Positions 23,775-33,679 of a DNA stretch of 38,141 nucleotides are shown here, in pieces. Position numbers and translations under genes: made by a program. Source of the DNA: an uncultured SAR86 cluster bacterium (GTDB taxonomy: Bacteria > Pseudomonadota > Gammaproteobacteria > Magnimaribacterales > Magnimaribacteraceae); contig CACAIY010000014.1 in NCBI GenBank assembly GCA_902532675.1, positions 1 to 38,141 of the forward strand, given 5' to 3'. How positions within the stretch are numbered: position 1 is the first letter of the stretch; the number at the start of each line of letters is the position of its first letter. The notes below the pieces were generated by a model. That model was given only the letters and a program-made list of their open reading frames with translations, searched no databases and had not been told where the DNA came from.

Positions 23775-23780
23775 TATAAT
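23775..23780 (+). promoter_or_regulatory. candidate -10 box upstream of aroC
   Basis: A perfect TATAAT at 23775-23780 lies 31 bp before the aroC ATG, in the 110-bp gap between the divergent HAD gene and aroC. No convincing -35 hexamer stands 16-18 bp upstream. It may drive the whole rightward biosynthetic run, because no other comparable gap occurs until trpF. Confidence 0.35.
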
Positions 23781-23811
23781 CGCACCCCCAAAACAAGATT
23801 TAGAGAAGAAA

Positions 23812-24909
23812 ATGTCAGGAAACTCGTATGGAAAATCTTTTGTTGTGACCACTTTTGGTGAAAGTCATGGGGTAGCTCTTGGCTGTGTTATAGATGGATG
23901 TCCTCCAGGATTAGAGCTAAGCCCGGAAGATATACAGAAGGATTTGGACAGAAGAAAGCCTGGAACTTCTAAATACACCACTCAAAGGAAAGAAGATGAC
24001 TTGGTAGAAATACTTTCTGGTGTTTTTGAAGGCAAGACAACTGGAACTCCCATAGGTTTATTAATTAGGAACAAAGACCAGAAATCAAAAGATTATGATG
24101 ATTTAAAAGATGTATTTAGGCCTTCTCATGCAGATTATACCTATACAAAGAAGTATGGTTTTAGAGATCATAGAGGAGGAGGGAGATCTTCTGCCAGAGA
24201 AACTACCATGAGAGTAGCCGCTGGTTCAATTGCAAAAAAATATTTAAAAGATTCTTTAGGAGTAAGCATCAAGGGTTATTTATCTCAGATTGGTAACATT
24301 AAAATTAAACAGATTGATCTTTCAGAAGTTGATCAGAACCCCTTCTTTTGTCCAGACCCTCAAATGGTTGAAAGTATAGAGACTTTAATTGACGATTTAA
24401 GATCTGAAGGTGATTCTATAGGAGCAAGGATAGAGATAATGGCTTCCAATTTACCTGTTGGGCTCGGTGAACCTGTCTTCGACAAACTAGATGCAGATAT
24501 AGCAAAAGGACTTATGAGTATTAATGCAGTCAAAGGGGTTGAAATAGGAAATGGATTTGATTTGGTTAGCGCTAAAGGGTCAGATAGCAGAGATGAAATT
24601 ACACCTGAAGGCTTTAAAACCAATTCCTCTGGAGGCATAGCCGGCGGAATAAGCACTGGCCAAGAAATAATAGCTGGAATAGCTCTAAAGCCTACTTCCA
24701 GTATAGTCAAAGAAGGTGACACAGTAGATACTTCAGGCAAGGCGACTAAGGTTGCAGTTAAAGGACGTCATGATCCATGTGTAGGCATTAGAGCTACTCC
24801 TATCGCCGAAGCGATGATGGCTCTTGTATTAATGGATCATTTCTTAAGAAATAGAGCTCAAAATGCTGACGTAGAATCCGGTACTCCTGATATCCCTTCA
24901 AAGAAGTAA
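23812..24909 (+). CDS. aroC: chorismate synthase
   Basis: This 365-residue enzyme converts EPSP to chorismate using reduced FMN, the last common step of aromatic synthesis. Family signatures are '[18 protein letters not shown]' at the N-terminus, '[17 protein letters not shown]', '[17 protein letters not shown]', and the '[18 protein letters not shown]' block near the C-terminus. A purine-rich ribosome site precedes the ATG. It ends 5 bp before leuC, so the genes are likely co-transcribed. aroC at the head of leuCDB also puts chorismate supply on one transcript with trpFBA further down. Confidence 0.97.
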   Translation: MSGNSYGKSFVVTTFGESHGVALGCVIDGCPPGLELSPEDIQKDLDRRKPGTSKYTTQRKEDDLVEILSGVFEGKTTGTPIGLLIRNKDQKSKDYDDLKDVFRPSHADYTYTKKYGFRDHRGGGRSSARETTMRVAAGSIAKKYLKDSLGVSIKGYLSQIGNIKIKQIDLSEVDQNPFFCPDPQMVESIETLIDDLRSEGDSIGARIEIMASNLPVGLGEPVFDKLDADIAKGLMSINAVKGVEIGNGFDLVSAKGSDSRDEITPEGFKTNSSGGIAGGISTGQEIIAGIALKPTSSIVKEGDTVDTSGKATKVAVKGRHDPCVGIRATPIAEAMMALVLMDHFLRNRAQNADVESGTPDIPSKK

Positions 24910-24914
24910 GTAAA

Positions 24915-26306
24915 ATGCCTAAGACTCTTTACGATAAATTGTGGGATTCGCATCAAGTTGCGGAAAGAGGAGATGGAACTTTTCTACTTTATATTGATAG
25001 ACATTTAATACATGAAGTAACTTCTCCACAAGCTTTTGAAGGTTTAAAGATAGCCGGTAGAGAGCCCTGGAGAATATCTTCAAATATCGCTACCCCTGAT
25101 CATAATGTTCCTACAACTGATCGGGAAAAGGGCATAGAAGGTATACTAGATGAAGTAGCGAAACTTCAAGTAAAAACTCTTGATAAGAACTGTTCTGACT
25201 TAGGCATTCTTCAATTTGATATTCTAGATAAAAGGCAAGGCATTGTTCACGTAGTTGGGCCAGAACAAGGAGTTACTTTACCTGGCATGACTTTAGTTTG
25301 TGGAGATTCACATACATCAACTCATGGAGCTTTAGCTACTCTTGCTATGGGTATAGGAACTTCGGAAGTTGAACATGTATTAGCTACTCAATGTCTAAAA
25401 GCTTCCAAATTAAGAAATATGAAAGTTGTTATTGACGGCGAATTGTCTCCTGGAGTCACCCCCAAGGACGTCACTTTGGCTGTAATTGGAAAAATAGGAA
25501 CTGCAGGCGGCACAGGCTTTGCAATTGAATATTCTGGATCTGTGATAGAGGCAATGAGCATAGAAGGCAGGATGACTGTATGCAATATGTCTATTGAAGC
25601 AGGAGCAAGGGTGGGTTTAGTTGCCTTCGACAATATCACTGAAGAATATGTAAAAAATAGACCCTTTACCCCTAAAGGAGATGAATGGGAATTAGCTTTA
25701 TCTCAATGGATAGAATTAAGAAGTGATGACGATGCGCATTTTGAAGAAATTATTTACATAGATGGATCTGCTCTTAAGCCGCAGGTTACTTGGGGCACTT
25801 CTCCTGAGATGGTTATAGATGTTGATGGAGAAATTCCTGAAGCTAATTCGGAATCTATACAACATGCGCTTGAATATATGAACTTAGAAGCTGGAATGAA
25901 GATTTCTGATATCAAATTGGATCAAGTATTTATAGGATCATGTACGAATTCTAGAATTGAAGACTTAAGATTGGCTGCAAAGGTAGTTGAAGGAAAGAAA
26001 ATTTCATCTGATATTAAAAGAGCTATTGTCGTACCAGGATCTGGCCTAGTGGCTGAGCAAGCAGTTGAAGAGGGCCTAGATAAAATTTTTGTAGAGTCCG
26101 GCTTTGAATGGAGGGCACCTGGATGTTCGATGTGTCTAGCAATGAACCCTGATCAGCTTGGAGATGGAGAACATTGTGCTTCAACTTCAAACCGAAATTT
26201 TGAAGGTAGACAAGGGTATGGAGGAAGAACACATTTAGTTAGCCCTGCCACTGCTGCAGCTTCGGCTATAGAGGGTAGATTTGTTGATGTAAGGGAGTTG
26301 TTCTAA
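24915..26306 (+). CDS. leuC: 3-isopropylmalate dehydratase, large subunit
   Basis: This 463-residue iron-sulfur subunit of isopropylmalate isomerase, an aconitase-family enzyme of leucine synthesis, carries three cluster ligands: Cys343 in '[12 protein letters not shown]' and Cys404 and Cys407 in '[14 protein letters not shown]'. '[20 protein letters not shown]' (129-148) and '[19 protein letters not shown]' near the end are also typical. Length and cysteine spacing are near those of E. coli LeuC. The stop codon overlaps the leuD start by one base. There is no leucine leader peptide or attenuator upstream; only 5 bp separate it from aroC. Confidence 0.97.
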   Translation: MPKTLYDKLWDSHQVAERGDGTFLLYIDRHLIHEVTSPQAFEGLKIAGREPWRISSNIATPDHNVPTTDREKGIEGILDEVAKLQVKTLDKNCSDLGILQFDILDKRQGIVHVVGPEQGVTLPGMTLVCGDSHTSTHGALATLAMGIGTSEVEHVLATQCLKASKLRNMKVVIDGELSPGVTPKDVTLAVIGKIGTAGGTGFAIEYSGSVIEAMSIEGRMTVCNMSIEAGARVGLVAFDNITEEYVKNRPFTPKGDEWELALSQWIELRSDDDAHFEEIIYIDGSALKPQVTWGTSPEMVIDVDGEIPEANSESIQHALEYMNLEAGMKISDIKLDQVFIGSCTNSRIEDLRLAAKVVEGKKISSDIKRAIVVPGSGLVAEQAVEEGLDKIFVESGFEWRAPGCSMCLAMNPDQLGDGEHCASTSNRNFEGRQGYGGRTHLVSPATAAASAIEGRFVDVRELF

Positions 26307-26950
26307 TGAAGAACCAATACATTTACCATTCTGGAAAGATTCTACCTTTATCAAGGGATAATGTAGATACAGATCAAATTATTCCTAAGCAATTCTTAAA
26401 ATCTATTAAGAAAAGTGGTTTTGGACCTAATCTATTTGATGCTTGGAGATATGAGGATGTAGGGTATCCAGGCCAAGATAATGAAAATAGACCTAAAAAT
26501 GATAGTTTCGTGCTTAATCAAGATAAGTATAAAGGAGCTGATATATTAATTAGTAAAAAGAATTTTGGATGCGGTTCGAGTAGAGAGCATGCAGTGTGGT
26601 CTCTAATGGACTATGGTTTTAAAGTTGTGATTGCTGAGAGTTTCGCTGATATCTTTTATAACAACTGCTTTAATAATGGCTTGTTGCCTGTTCAACTTCC
26701 TGAAGAAATAATTTCACAATTATTCGTTCTTTCAGAGGAGAATAAAGAGATTGAAATTGATTTAATTGAGCAAATAATTTCTTGTGAAGGTAATAAGTTA
26801 ACGAGTTTCGATATTGATCCATTTAGGAAGCAATGTATCTTAGAAGGGCTAGATGAAATTGGACTGAGTTTAAAACATGCTGAAGCAATTAAAGAATATG
26901 AACTAAATAGATCTAAAGTGGCTCCTTGGGTATTTAATGCTTATGAATAA
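26306..26950 (+). CDS. leuD: 3-isopropylmalate dehydratase, small subunit
   Basis: This 214-residue swivelling subunit of isopropylmalate isomerase pairs with LeuC. It has '[20 protein letters not shown]' near the start, '[18 protein letters not shown]', which is the substrate-binding loop, and '[17 protein letters not shown]', all standard for LeuD. The start overlaps the leuC stop, and its last codons overlap the beginning of leuB, so translation of the three is probably coupled. Confidence 0.96.
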   Translation: MKNQYIYHSGKILPLSRDNVDTDQIIPKQFLKSIKKSGFGPNLFDAWRYEDVGYPGQDNENRPKNDSFVLNQDKYKGADILISKKNFGCGSSREHAVWSLMDYGFKVVIAESFADIFYNNCFNNGLLPVQLPEEIISQLFVLSEENKEIEIDLIEQIISCEGNKLTSFDIDPFRKQCILEGLDEIGLSLKHAEAIKEYELNRSKVAPWVFNAYE

Positions 26951-28028
26951 GAAAAAAACAATACTCTTCCTTCCTGGCGACGGAATAGGTCCAGAAGTTT
27001 CTAATTCTGCTAAAAGCATTCTTGAGTCCATCAATGAAATTTATAATTTAGATTTCTTTATAGAAGAAGCTGTAGTAGGAGGGTCAGCTTATGATCAGAC
27101 TGGAGTTCCTTTACCAGAAGAAACTTTAAATGCAGCGCGTAATTCTGATGCAATCATGCTGGGAGCAGTTGGCGGCCCCAAATGGGATGACTTAGATTAT
27201 CAATATAGGCCTGAAAGAGCTTTATTAGGGTTGAGATCTGAGTTAGATTTATTTGCAAATTTTAGACCTGCGATCCTTTCAGAGTACTTAACTGATTCTT
27301 CCAGCCTCAAAGCTGAGAAAGTTGAGAATCTTGATTTATTGATAATCAGAGAGTTAACCGGTGGCATTTATTTTGGAGAGCCAAGGGGAAGGAAAGAAGA
27401 TAAGAATGAAGCATTTAATACCATGATATATAGTCATGAAGAAATAGAGAGAATTGGAAGGGTTGCTTTTGAGGCTGCTCAAAAAAGAAATAAGAAACTT
27501 TGTTCAGTAGATAAAGCAAACGTATTGGAGGTAAGTGTTTTATGGAGAGAGGTGATAACTGATCTTTCTAATGATTATCCAGATGTAAGTCTTTCACATA
27601 TGTTGGTAGATAATGCTGCCATGCAATTAGTAAGAGAGCCTAAACAGTTTGATGTGGTAGTCACAGGTAATTTATTTGGAGACATACTTTCAGATATTGC
27701 AGCCATGATGACTGGATCAATAGGTATGCTTCCTTCAGCTTCTATTAATTCAGAAAATAAAGGTATGTTTGAACCTGTACATGGTTCAGCGCCCGATATT
27801 GCTGGGCAAGGATTAGCTAATCCGCTAGCTGCAATTCTGTCAGTAGCGATGATGCTTAGATATAGTTTTGGTCTGGAAGAGCCAGCAAGGAAAATTGAAG
27901 AGGCAATAGAGAAGGTCCTTAAAGAAGGTTATAGAACTAATGACCTCGAAGGTCCTGAAGACATGAAATTAAACACAGATCAAATGAGTAAAAAGATATT
28001 GGAGAATTTGAGAGGGTTCAATGAATAA
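26943..28028 (+). CDS. leuB: 3-isopropylmalate dehydrogenase
   Basis: This roughly 361-residue NAD-dependent decarboxylating dehydrogenase makes the leucine precursor 2-oxoisocaproate. It has '[10 protein letters not shown]' at the N-terminus, '[10 protein letters not shown]', the Arg-rich substrate loop '[17 protein letters not shown]', '[14 protein letters not shown]', and the metal and cofactor block '[19 protein letters not shown]'. Two in-frame ATGs exist, at 26937 and 26943; the second ('MNKKKTILF') is closer to the usual N-terminus, and I chose it, but both are possible. Both lie within the end of leuD. The stop overlaps the start of asd by 8 bp. Confidence 0.96.
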   Translation: MNKKKTILFLPGDGIGPEVSNSAKSILESINEIYNLDFFIEEAVVGGSAYDQTGVPLPEETLNAARNSDAIMLGAVGGPKWDDLDYQYRPERALLGLRSELDLFANFRPAILSEYLTDSSSLKAEKVENLDLLIIRELTGGIYFGEPRGRKEDKNEAFNTMIYSHEEIERIGRVAFEAAQKRNKKLCSVDKANVLEVSVLWREVITDLSNDYPDVSLSHMLVDNAAMQLVREPKQFDVVVTGNLFGDILSDIAAMMTGSIGMLPSASINSENKGMFEPVHGSAPDIAGQGLANPLAAILSVAMMLRYSFGLEEPARKIEEAIEKVLKEGYRTNDLEGPEDMKLNTDQMSKKILENLRGFNE

Positions 28029-29031
28029 GGCAAGGAAGATAGCTATTGCTGGAGCCACTGGAATGGTTGGCCAGAGTTTTTTAAAACTTCTGGAAAAGGA
28101 TTATTTTCAAGATTCTGAAATATCTTTATTAGCGAGTAGTAATTCAGCTGGTAAGGAAATAAATTTTAGGGGACAGAATTATAAGGTCGAAGATTTATCA
28201 AAATTTAATTTTTCTGAATTTGACTTAGCACTTTTTTCTGCTGGATCTTCAGTAGCATCTACTTACGCTCCGATAGCAGTTTCTCAAGGATGCGTGGTTG
28301 TAGATAATTCTTCCTGTTTCCGTTACGAAGACGATATACCTCTTATTGTCCCTGAAGTTAATAGTAAAGTGCTGGATAATTATGAACTTCCTGGAATTAT
28401 TGCCAATCCTAATTGCTCAACTATCCAAATGCTTGTTGCTTTAAAGCCACTACATGATGAATTTGTTATTGAGAGAATAGATGTAACTACTTTTCAAGCT
28501 GTATCAGGTACAGGAAAGAAAGCCACTGAAGAATTAAAGCATCAAATAGATGCTTATGAAGGAAATACAGAAATTAAAAGTTCTATTTATGCCAAGCCTA
28601 TTGCTAATAACGTCCTTCCTCATTGTGATGTATTTGAAGAGAACAGATACACAAAAGAAGAAAATAAATTGGTAAAAGAAACTCATAAGATTCTTGATCC
28701 AAACATACAAGTTGCTGCAACGTGTGTAAGAGTTCCAGTACTTAATGGACACTCTGAATCAGTCCACATTAAAACTAAAAGGCCTATATCTGAAGATTTA
28801 GCCGTTAAGCTTTTAAAAGAAGCTCCCGGTCTATCTGTTAAATATGGAAAATCTGAAGAAGATTACCCCACTGCATTTACTGACGGGGATGGAAGTCACT
28901 TAGTTCAAGTAGGGAGAGTAAGAAAAGATCTTTGGGATGAAAATAGACTTAATTTGTGGGTTGTTGCTGATAACTTATTAAAAGGAGCTGCTTTAAACAG
29001 TATCCAAATAGCTTCATTATTGTTTGATTAA
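28021..29031 (+). CDS. asd: aspartate-semialdehyde dehydrogenase
   Basis: This 336-residue NADPH-dependent enzyme reduces aspartyl phosphate to aspartate semialdehyde for Lys, Thr, Met and diaminopimelate synthesis. The nucleotide motif is '[12 protein letters not shown]' (9-20). The catalytic nucleophile is Cys132 in '[11 protein letters not shown]'. '[16 protein letters not shown]' and the His in '[12 protein letters not shown]' complete the active site. Its place between leuB and a fimV-type gene is the same as in Pseudomonas, where asd is also followed by fimV and truA. It overlaps leuB by 8 bp. Confidence 0.96.
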   Translation: MNKARKIAIAGATGMVGQSFLKLLEKDYFQDSEISLLASSNSAGKEINFRGQNYKVEDLSKFNFSEFDLALFSAGSSVASTYAPIAVSQGCVVVDNSSCFRYEDDIPLIVPEVNSKVLDNYELPGIIANPNCSTIQMLVALKPLHDEFVIERIDVTTFQAVSGTGKKATEELKHQIDAYEGNTEIKSSIYAKPIANNVLPHCDVFEENRYTKEENKLVKETHKILDPNIQVAATCVRVPVLNGHSESVHIKTKRPISEDLAVKLLKEAPGLSVKYGKSEEDYPTAFTDGDGSHLVQVGRVRKDLWDENRLNLWVVADNLLKGAALNSIQIASLLFD

Positions 29032-29034
29032 ACA

Positions 29035-29379
29035 ATGGAGAGCTTCTTGTTAAATATAGAAACTGAGTTTTTTTTCTTTACGGGAACTTATTTAGAAGGT
29101 TTTCTGGGATTAATATTAGGTTTAACTCTATTCTGTTTTATTATTCAAATTTTAAGGTTTGAGAAAAAAAAGAATAATCCCAAAATTGAATCTACCAATC
29201 TTTCCGAAGTAGGAGATGAGGATCTTGCAAAAATTAATCTTTCTAGAAGTTTAATAGAGATGGATCAAAAGTCCGAAGCTAAAAAATTATTAACTGAAGT
29301 TATCAAATCTGAAGGATTATCTGAAGAAAATATAGCCATCGCTAATTCTCTCTTAGAGCAGATTTCCAATGCCAAATAA
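29035..29379 (+). CDS. miniature FimV-like protein (membrane segment plus FimV C-terminal domain)
   Basis: These 114 residues sit exactly where Pseudomonas-type genomes carry fimV, between asd and truA. One membrane segment (about 20-41) is followed by a Lys-rich linker and a helical segment 'DEDLAKINLSRSLIEMDQ' to 'ANSLLEQI' (61-110), which resembles the conserved C-terminal domain of FimV ('...KLDLARAYIDMGD...'), a TPR-like pair of helices. Full FimV proteins have several hundred residues, with a LysM-containing periplasmic part that is absent here. FimV organises polar structures and type IV pili; whether this short form retains a role is unknown. It follows asd after 3 bp and overlaps truA by 11 bp. 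Identification depends on position and on the short C-terminal match. Confidence 0.72.
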   Translation: MESFLLNIETEFFFFTGTYLEGFLGLILGLTLFCFIIQILRFEKKKNNPKIESTNLSEVGDEDLAKINLSRSLIEMDQKSEAKKLLTEVIKSEGLSEENIAIANSLLEQISNAK

Positions 29380-30160
29380 TAAATACCTGGTAGCTCTTGG
29401 TTTAGAGTATGAAGGTACTAATTACTTTGGCTTTCAGAAACAAAAAAGTACCCAACAAACTATCCAAGGATTTCTGGATAAGGGCCTTAAGAAGGTTGCT
29501 GACCAAAAAATAAAATCCTTTTGTAGTGGTAGGACAGATAGTGGGGTGCATGCTCTTATGCAGGTTATACATTTTGAAACTAATTCTTCTAGAAGGGCGG
29601 ATGAATGGGTAAGAGGAGTAAATTCTTATTTGCCTCATGATATAAGAGTGATCTGGTCTAGAGAGGTAGAAGATAGTTTTCATGCAAGATTCTCAGCTTT
29701 AGATAGATCTTATAGATACATTATAAGAAACAATGACACGCCTTCAGCGTTATGGTCCAAGAGATCTCTTTATATTCATAAGAAGTTGGATCACCAGGCA
29801 ATGTACAGAGCTTCTCAATATCTGGTTGGAGAACATGACTTTAGCTCTTTTCGAGGTTCAGGATGTCAATCAAAAACACCCATCAGAAATATGAAGAGTA
29901 TTGAGATAAAAAAGAAGAAAGATTTAATTTTGATTGATTTAAAAGCCAATGCCTTTTTACTGCATATGGTAAGAGTGATTGTTGGAACTTTGATAATGGT
30001 AGGAAAAAAGGAGATCAGCCCTTTGGAGGTAAAGAAAATATTGAATTTAAGAGATAGAAAAGCTGCTGGTAAAACAGTAGATTCCGCAGGCTTATATTTT
30101 ATAGGCCCTAGTTATCCAAAAATTTTTCATATACCAAAACCTAATATCCCTCAGCTCTAG
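29369..30160 (+). CDS. truA: tRNA pseudouridine(38-40) synthase
   Basis: This 263-residue enzyme makes pseudouridine at positions 38-40 of the tRNA anticodon arm. The catalytic Asp56 is in 'CSGRTDSGVHALMQV'. 'GLEYEGTNYFGFQKQ' at the start, 'DSFHARFSALDRSYRYII' and 'FLLHMVRVIVGTLIMVGKK' near the end are standard TruA segments. The ATG at 29369 overlaps the FimV-like gene by 11 bp. A short gap of 43 bp with a possible promoter separates it from trpF. Confidence 0.96.
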   Translation: MPNNKYLVALGLEYEGTNYFGFQKQKSTQQTIQGFLDKGLKKVADQKIKSFCSGRTDSGVHALMQVIHFETNSSRRADEWVRGVNSYLPHDIRVIWSREVEDSFHARFSALDRSYRYIIRNNDTPSALWSKRSLYIHKKLDHQAMYRASQYLVGEHDFSSFRGSGCQSKTPIRNMKSIEIKKKKDLILIDLKANAFLLHMVRVIVGTLIMVGKKEISPLEVKKILNLRDRKAAGKTVDSAGLYFIGPSYPKIFHIPKPNIPQL

Positions 30161-30186
30161 TAGATTCTTACTTCGAAAGGATGCGT

Positions 30187-30192
30187 TATAAT
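30187..30192 (+). promoter_or_regulatory. possible -10 box close to the trpF start
   Basis: A perfect TATAAT lies 11 bp before the trpF ATG (30204), in the only untranslated gap between leuC and dedD longer than 30 bp. The -35 region is poor (TTCTTA at 16-bp spacing). If active it would start transcription about five bases before the ATG and give a nearly leaderless trpFBA-accD message. Confidence 0.3.
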
Positions 30193-30203
30193 TTACGAAT
30201 AAT

Positions 30204-30827
30204 ATGACTCATTTTATAAAGATTTGTGGTATCACCTCTAAAGAAGATGCTCAGATGGTTGAAGCAGAAGGAGCTGATGCTTTGGGTTTTATTCTGCATG
30301 AAGAAAGTCAGAGGTTTGTAGAAATAGATGAGGTAGTGACTATTGTTGGATCTTTAAAAAGTGACTTAGATATATTTTTAGTTTTTGTAAACAAAGAGCT
30401 AGAGCATGTTGAAAAATGCTTAAATAAAATTCCTAAAGCCATACCACAATTTCATGGGGATGAAGATCAAAATTTCTGTAATAAGTTTGATCAAGATTTT
30501 GTTAAGGCCATTAGAGTTAATGCAGACACTAATTTTGAAGATATGAATAATAATTTTGGAAAGGCAAAAATGCTTCTTTTAGATTCTTGTGAAGAAGGAT
30601 TATATGGAGGATCTGGCAAATCTTTCGATTGGGACCTAATTGGCAATAAATTAAAAATACCTTTCTTGTTAGCAGGAGGAATAGATACAATAAACGTTGA
30701 AAGAGCTTTGTCTTCGGTATCATGTAAAGGAATTGATGTAAGCTCTGGAGTAGAGCACGCGCCCGGCATAAAAGATCAAGCTAAGGTTAAGGATTTAATT
30801 AAAAAAGTAAGGAGTTTTAATGTCTGA
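30204..30827 (+). CDS. trpF: phosphoribosylanthranilate isomerase
   Basis: This 207-residue TIM-barrel enzyme carries out the Amadori rearrangement in tryptophan synthesis. The catalytic Cys8 lies in '[12 protein letters not shown]' and Asp127 in '[10 protein letters not shown]'. The phosphate-binding loops are 'GGSGKSFDW' and '[16 protein letters not shown]'. 'PQFHGDE' corresponds to the usual QLHG(D/N)E. No ribosome site stands close before the ATG; 'aaagg' is 23 bases upstream. The last 8 bp overlap trpB. The other trp genes (trpE, G, D, C) are not in the window. Confidence 0.95.
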   Translation: MTHFIKICGITSKEDAQMVEAEGADALGFILHEESQRFVEIDEVVTIVGSLKSDLDIFLVFVNKELEHVEKCLNKIPKAIPQFHGDEDQNFCNKFDQDFVKAIRVNADTNFEDMNNNFGKAKMLLLDSCEEGLYGGSGKSFDWDLIGNKLKIPFLLAGGIDTINVERALSSVSCKGIDVSSGVEHAPGIKDQAKVKDLIKKVRSFNV

Positions 30828-32019
30828 AGAGTATTTACCAGATAATGATGGCCGTTTTGGAGTCTATGGAGGCAGGTATGTAGCTGAGACATTAGTCCCA
30901 GCATTAGATGAACTTGCCAAGCAATATAAGTTTATTAAAAAAGATAAAAATTTCTCTGAAGAATTTAGAAATGATTTAATTCATTATGTAGGCAGACCAT
31001 CCCCACTTTATTTTGCAAAACGTTGGACTGAACAATTGGGCGGAGCAAAAGTTTATCTGAAAAGAGAAGATCTAAATCATACTGGTGCACATAAGATTAA
31101 TAATACTGTTGGTCAAATTCTCCTTGCAAAACACATGGGTAAAAAAAGAATTATTGCAGAAACAGGAGCAGGTCAACATGGAGTAGCAAGCGCTACTGTG
31201 GCAGCTCGTCATGGTTTAGATTGCGTTGTCTACATGGGCGAAGAAGATATTAAACGACAATCTTTAAATGTTTTTAGGATGAAGCTCCTGGGCGCTGAAG
31301 TGGTTGGTGTCAATTCAGGTACTAGAACATTAAAAGATGCAATGAACGAAGCCATGCGCGATTGGGTCACTAATGTAGATGACACTTATTATATTATTGG
31401 GAGTGTAGCGGGGCCTCACCCTTACCCTGAAATTGTAAGAGATTTCAATTCTGTTGTTGGTGAAGAAGTAATAGAGCAGAGCAAAAATGAAATTGGTAAG
31501 AATCCAGATGTTTTAATTGCATGCGTTGGAGGAGGCTCTAATGCATTGGGTCTATTTTATCCATTTATTAAATCTAAGGAAGTCAGGCTAATAGGTGTAG
31601 AAGCTGGAGGTTTAGGTTTAAGTACAGGTAAACACGCTGCTCCATTAAGCGATGGAAAGGAAGGCGTACTGCATGGAATGAGAACTTATCTGATGCAAGA
31701 TGAATCAGGCCAAATATTAGAGACTCATTCAGTTTCAGCTGGTTTAGACTATCCTGGTGTCGGCCCTGAACACTCTTGGTTAAAAGATACTGGAAGGGCA
31801 GAGTACGTTGTAGCGGATGATGAGGAAGCTTTAGATGCTTTTAGAGAGCTAACAAAAATAGAAGGAATCATGCCTGCTTTGGAGACAGCTCATGGACTGG
31901 CGTATGTAAAAAAATTAGCTCCCACAATGAAGTCTGATCAAACAATTGTAGTCAATGTATCTGGTAGAGGAGATAAGGACATAAATACAGTGGCTGCTAT
32001 AGAAGGAATTGAGCTTTAA
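30820..32019 (+). CDS. trpB: tryptophan synthase, beta subunit
   Basis: This 399-residue PLP enzyme joins indole and serine to tryptophan. Lys92 in '[15 protein letters not shown]' forms the Schiff base. '[17 protein letters not shown]' binds the serine carboxylate, '[12 protein letters not shown]' the PLP phosphate, and '[16 protein letters not shown]' is the mobile COMM-side loop. Length is the same as E. coli TrpB (397) within two residues. It overlaps trpF by 8 bp, and its stop TAA shares one base with the ATG of trpA, as is usual for coupled trpBA. Confidence 0.97.
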   Translation: MSEEYLPDNDGRFGVYGGRYVAETLVPALDELAKQYKFIKKDKNFSEEFRNDLIHYVGRPSPLYFAKRWTEQLGGAKVYLKREDLNHTGAHKINNTVGQILLAKHMGKKRIIAETGAGQHGVASATVAARHGLDCVVYMGEEDIKRQSLNVFRMKLLGAEVVGVNSGTRTLKDAMNEAMRDWVTNVDDTYYIIGSVAGPHPYPEIVRDFNSVVGEEVIEQSKNEIGKNPDVLIACVGGGSNALGLFYPFIKSKEVRLIGVEAGGLGLSTGKHAAPLSDGKEGVLHGMRTYLMQDESGQILETHSVSAGLDYPGVGPEHSWLKDTGRAEYVVADDEEALDAFRELTKIEGIMPALETAHGLAYVKKLAPTMKSDQTIVVNVSGRGDKDINTVAAIEGIEL

Positions 32020-32807
32020 TGAAAAGAATTAAAAAAAAATTTGATGAATTATCATCAAATGATTCTAAAGCTCTTATAACTTATATAGTTGCAGGGGATC
32101 CTGATTTAGATACGACTTTTAATATCATGAACTGCATGGTAGAAGAAGGTGCAGATATTATCGAAATAGGCATCCCGTTCTCAGACCCAATGGCTGAAGG
32201 AGTTTCTATACAGAAAGGTCATGAGAGAGCATTGTTGAATAAGACCAGCATTAAAGACGCCTTGAATTTAGTATCTAAATTTAGGAATTTAAACAAAACA
32301 ACTCCCGTAGTCTTTATGGGTTATATGAATACTTTTGAATCCATGGGAGTAAAGGAGCTTTGTAAGGCAGCAGCAGATCAAGGCGTAGACGGGTTATTGA
32401 TAGTCGATATGCCTCATGAAGAAAGTAATGAATTTTCATCTGAAGCAGAAAATAATGGAATAGATGTTATAAGGTTAATTGCACCTACTACTGATATTTC
32501 TAGGGCAAGACAAATTTGCGACCTCTCTTCTGGATATATTTATTACATTTCAGTTAAAGGTATTACTGGATCAAATGATTTAGATTCAGAAGATGTAAGA
32601 CAGAAAGTAAATTTATTAGGCAGTGCAACAGATCTACCTATTGCCATTGGTTTTGGAATAAAAGATTCTGATTCAGCCTTATCTGTAAAAGATCTTGCAG
32701 ATGGTATAGTAGCTGGAAGTGTATTCGTAGACTTGATAGGCGAAGGAGGGGACACTATTCGGAAGATAGCTAACAAAACTAAAGAGTTATATCTAGCAAT
32801 TAAATAG
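32019..32807 (+). CDS. trpA: tryptophan synthase, alpha subunit (Glu in place of catalytic Asp60)
   Basis: This 262-residue TIM-barrel subunit cleaves indole-glycerol phosphate to indole, passed to TrpB through the tunnel. Catalytic Glu49 is in '[11 protein letters not shown]'. The loop that follows reads '[11 protein letters not shown]': where E. coli has Asp60 (SDPLADG) this protein has Glu60. '[13 protein letters not shown]' holds the tyrosine and the loop-6 Gly-x-Thr-Gly, and '[12 protein letters not shown]' with 'AGSVFVDLI' bind phosphate. All other landmarks are intact, so the gene should be functional; the Asp-to-Glu exchange keeps the acid group. It overlaps trpB by one base and lies 2 bp before accD. 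Confidence 0.95.
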   Translation: MKRIKKKFDELSSNDSKALITYIVAGDPDLDTTFNIMNCMVEEGADIIEIGIPFSDPMAEGVSIQKGHERALLNKTSIKDALNLVSKFRNLNKTTPVVFMGYMNTFESMGVKELCKAAADQGVDGLLIVDMPHEESNEFSSEAENNGIDVIRLIAPTTDISRARQICDLSSGYIYYISVKGITGSNDLDSEDVRQKVNLLGSATDLPIAIGFGIKDSDSALSVKDLADGIVAGSVFVDLIGEGGDTIRKIANKTKELYLAIK

Positions 32808-32809
32808 TA

Positions 32810-33673
32810 ATGGCCAATTGGTTCGAAAAAATATTGCCTTCATTTATAAGAAAGGGGTCAATTAAAAAATCTACTATTCCAGAAGGCTTATGGCAGAACT
32901 GCAGTGCGTGTAACAACATACTTTATGTTCCGGAGCTAGAAACAAATCTTTATGTTTGTATGAAATGTGATCATCACATTAGGCTCGGTGCTAGAAAAAG
33001 GTTAGAGCTTTTCTTAGACACCTCAGGGACTAAAGAGTTGTCTGAAGGTAAATCACCAAAAGATTGGTTGAAGTTTAAAGACACTAAAACTTACAAAGAG
33101 AGAATAAATTCTGCTGAAAAGGCAAGCAGTGAAAATGAGGCTCTTATAGTAATGGAAGGCACTGTAAATAAACTTCCTTTAGTTGCTGCAGCCTTCGAAT
33201 TTAGATTTATGGGGGGGTCTATGGGTTCAGTTGTAGGCCAGAAGTTTGTGGAAGGAGTAAACCATGCCCTGTCTAATCAACTCCCCTTTGTCTGCTTTTC
33301 AACTAGTGGCGGTGCAAGAATGCAGGAATCTCTAGTTTCTTTATATCAAATGGCCAAAACAAGTGCTGCTATAGAGAAGATGCATCAAGCGCACTTACCT
33401 TATATCTCAGTAATGATTGATCCTATCTATGGTGGAGTTTCAGCAAGCCTTGCCATGTTAGGCGATATCAACATTGCCGAACCAAAAGCTCTGGTCGGGT
33501 TTACAGGGCCAAGAGTAATTGAACAGACGTTAAACGTGCAATTACCTGAAGGATTTCAAAGAAGCGAATTTCTTTTAGAACATGGAGCCATAGACATGAT
33601 AGTGCATAGAAAAGATTTAAAAGAAACTGTTCATAGATTAATTTCTGGACTCATATCTAATAGAAAATCATAA
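32810..33673 (+). CDS. accD: acetyl-CoA carboxylase carboxyltransferase, beta subunit
   Basis: This 287-residue subunit, with AccA, transfers CO2 from carboxybiotin to acetyl-CoA to give malonyl-CoA. A four-cysteine zinc ribbon stands at the N-terminus (Cys31, 34, 50, 53: 'CSACNNILY' and '[15 protein letters not shown]'). The crotonase-like core has '[19 protein letters not shown]', '[11 protein letters not shown]' and '[20 protein letters not shown]'. The position between trpA and folC is conserved in many gammaproteobacteria. The short spacing (2 bp and 6 bp) supports one transcript. Confidence 0.96.
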   Translation: MANWFEKILPSFIRKGSIKKSTIPEGLWQNCSACNNILYVPELETNLYVCMKCDHHIRLGARKRLELFLDTSGTKELSEGKSPKDWLKFKDTKTYKERINSAEKASSENEALIVMEGTVNKLPLVAAAFEFRFMGGSMGSVVGQKFVEGVNHALSNQLPFVCFSTSGGARMQESLVSLYQMAKTSAAIEKMHQAHLPYISVMIDPIYGGVSASLAMLGDINIAEPKALVGFTGPRVIEQTLNVQLPEGFQRSEFLLEHGAIDMIVHRKDLKETVHRLISGLISNRKS

Positions 33674-33679
33674 AACTGT

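Noticed and set aside
24908-24914. Leucine leader peptide or attenuator before leuC
   Set aside because: Only 5 bp separate aroC and leuC, and no leucine-rich short frame or hairpin series is present.
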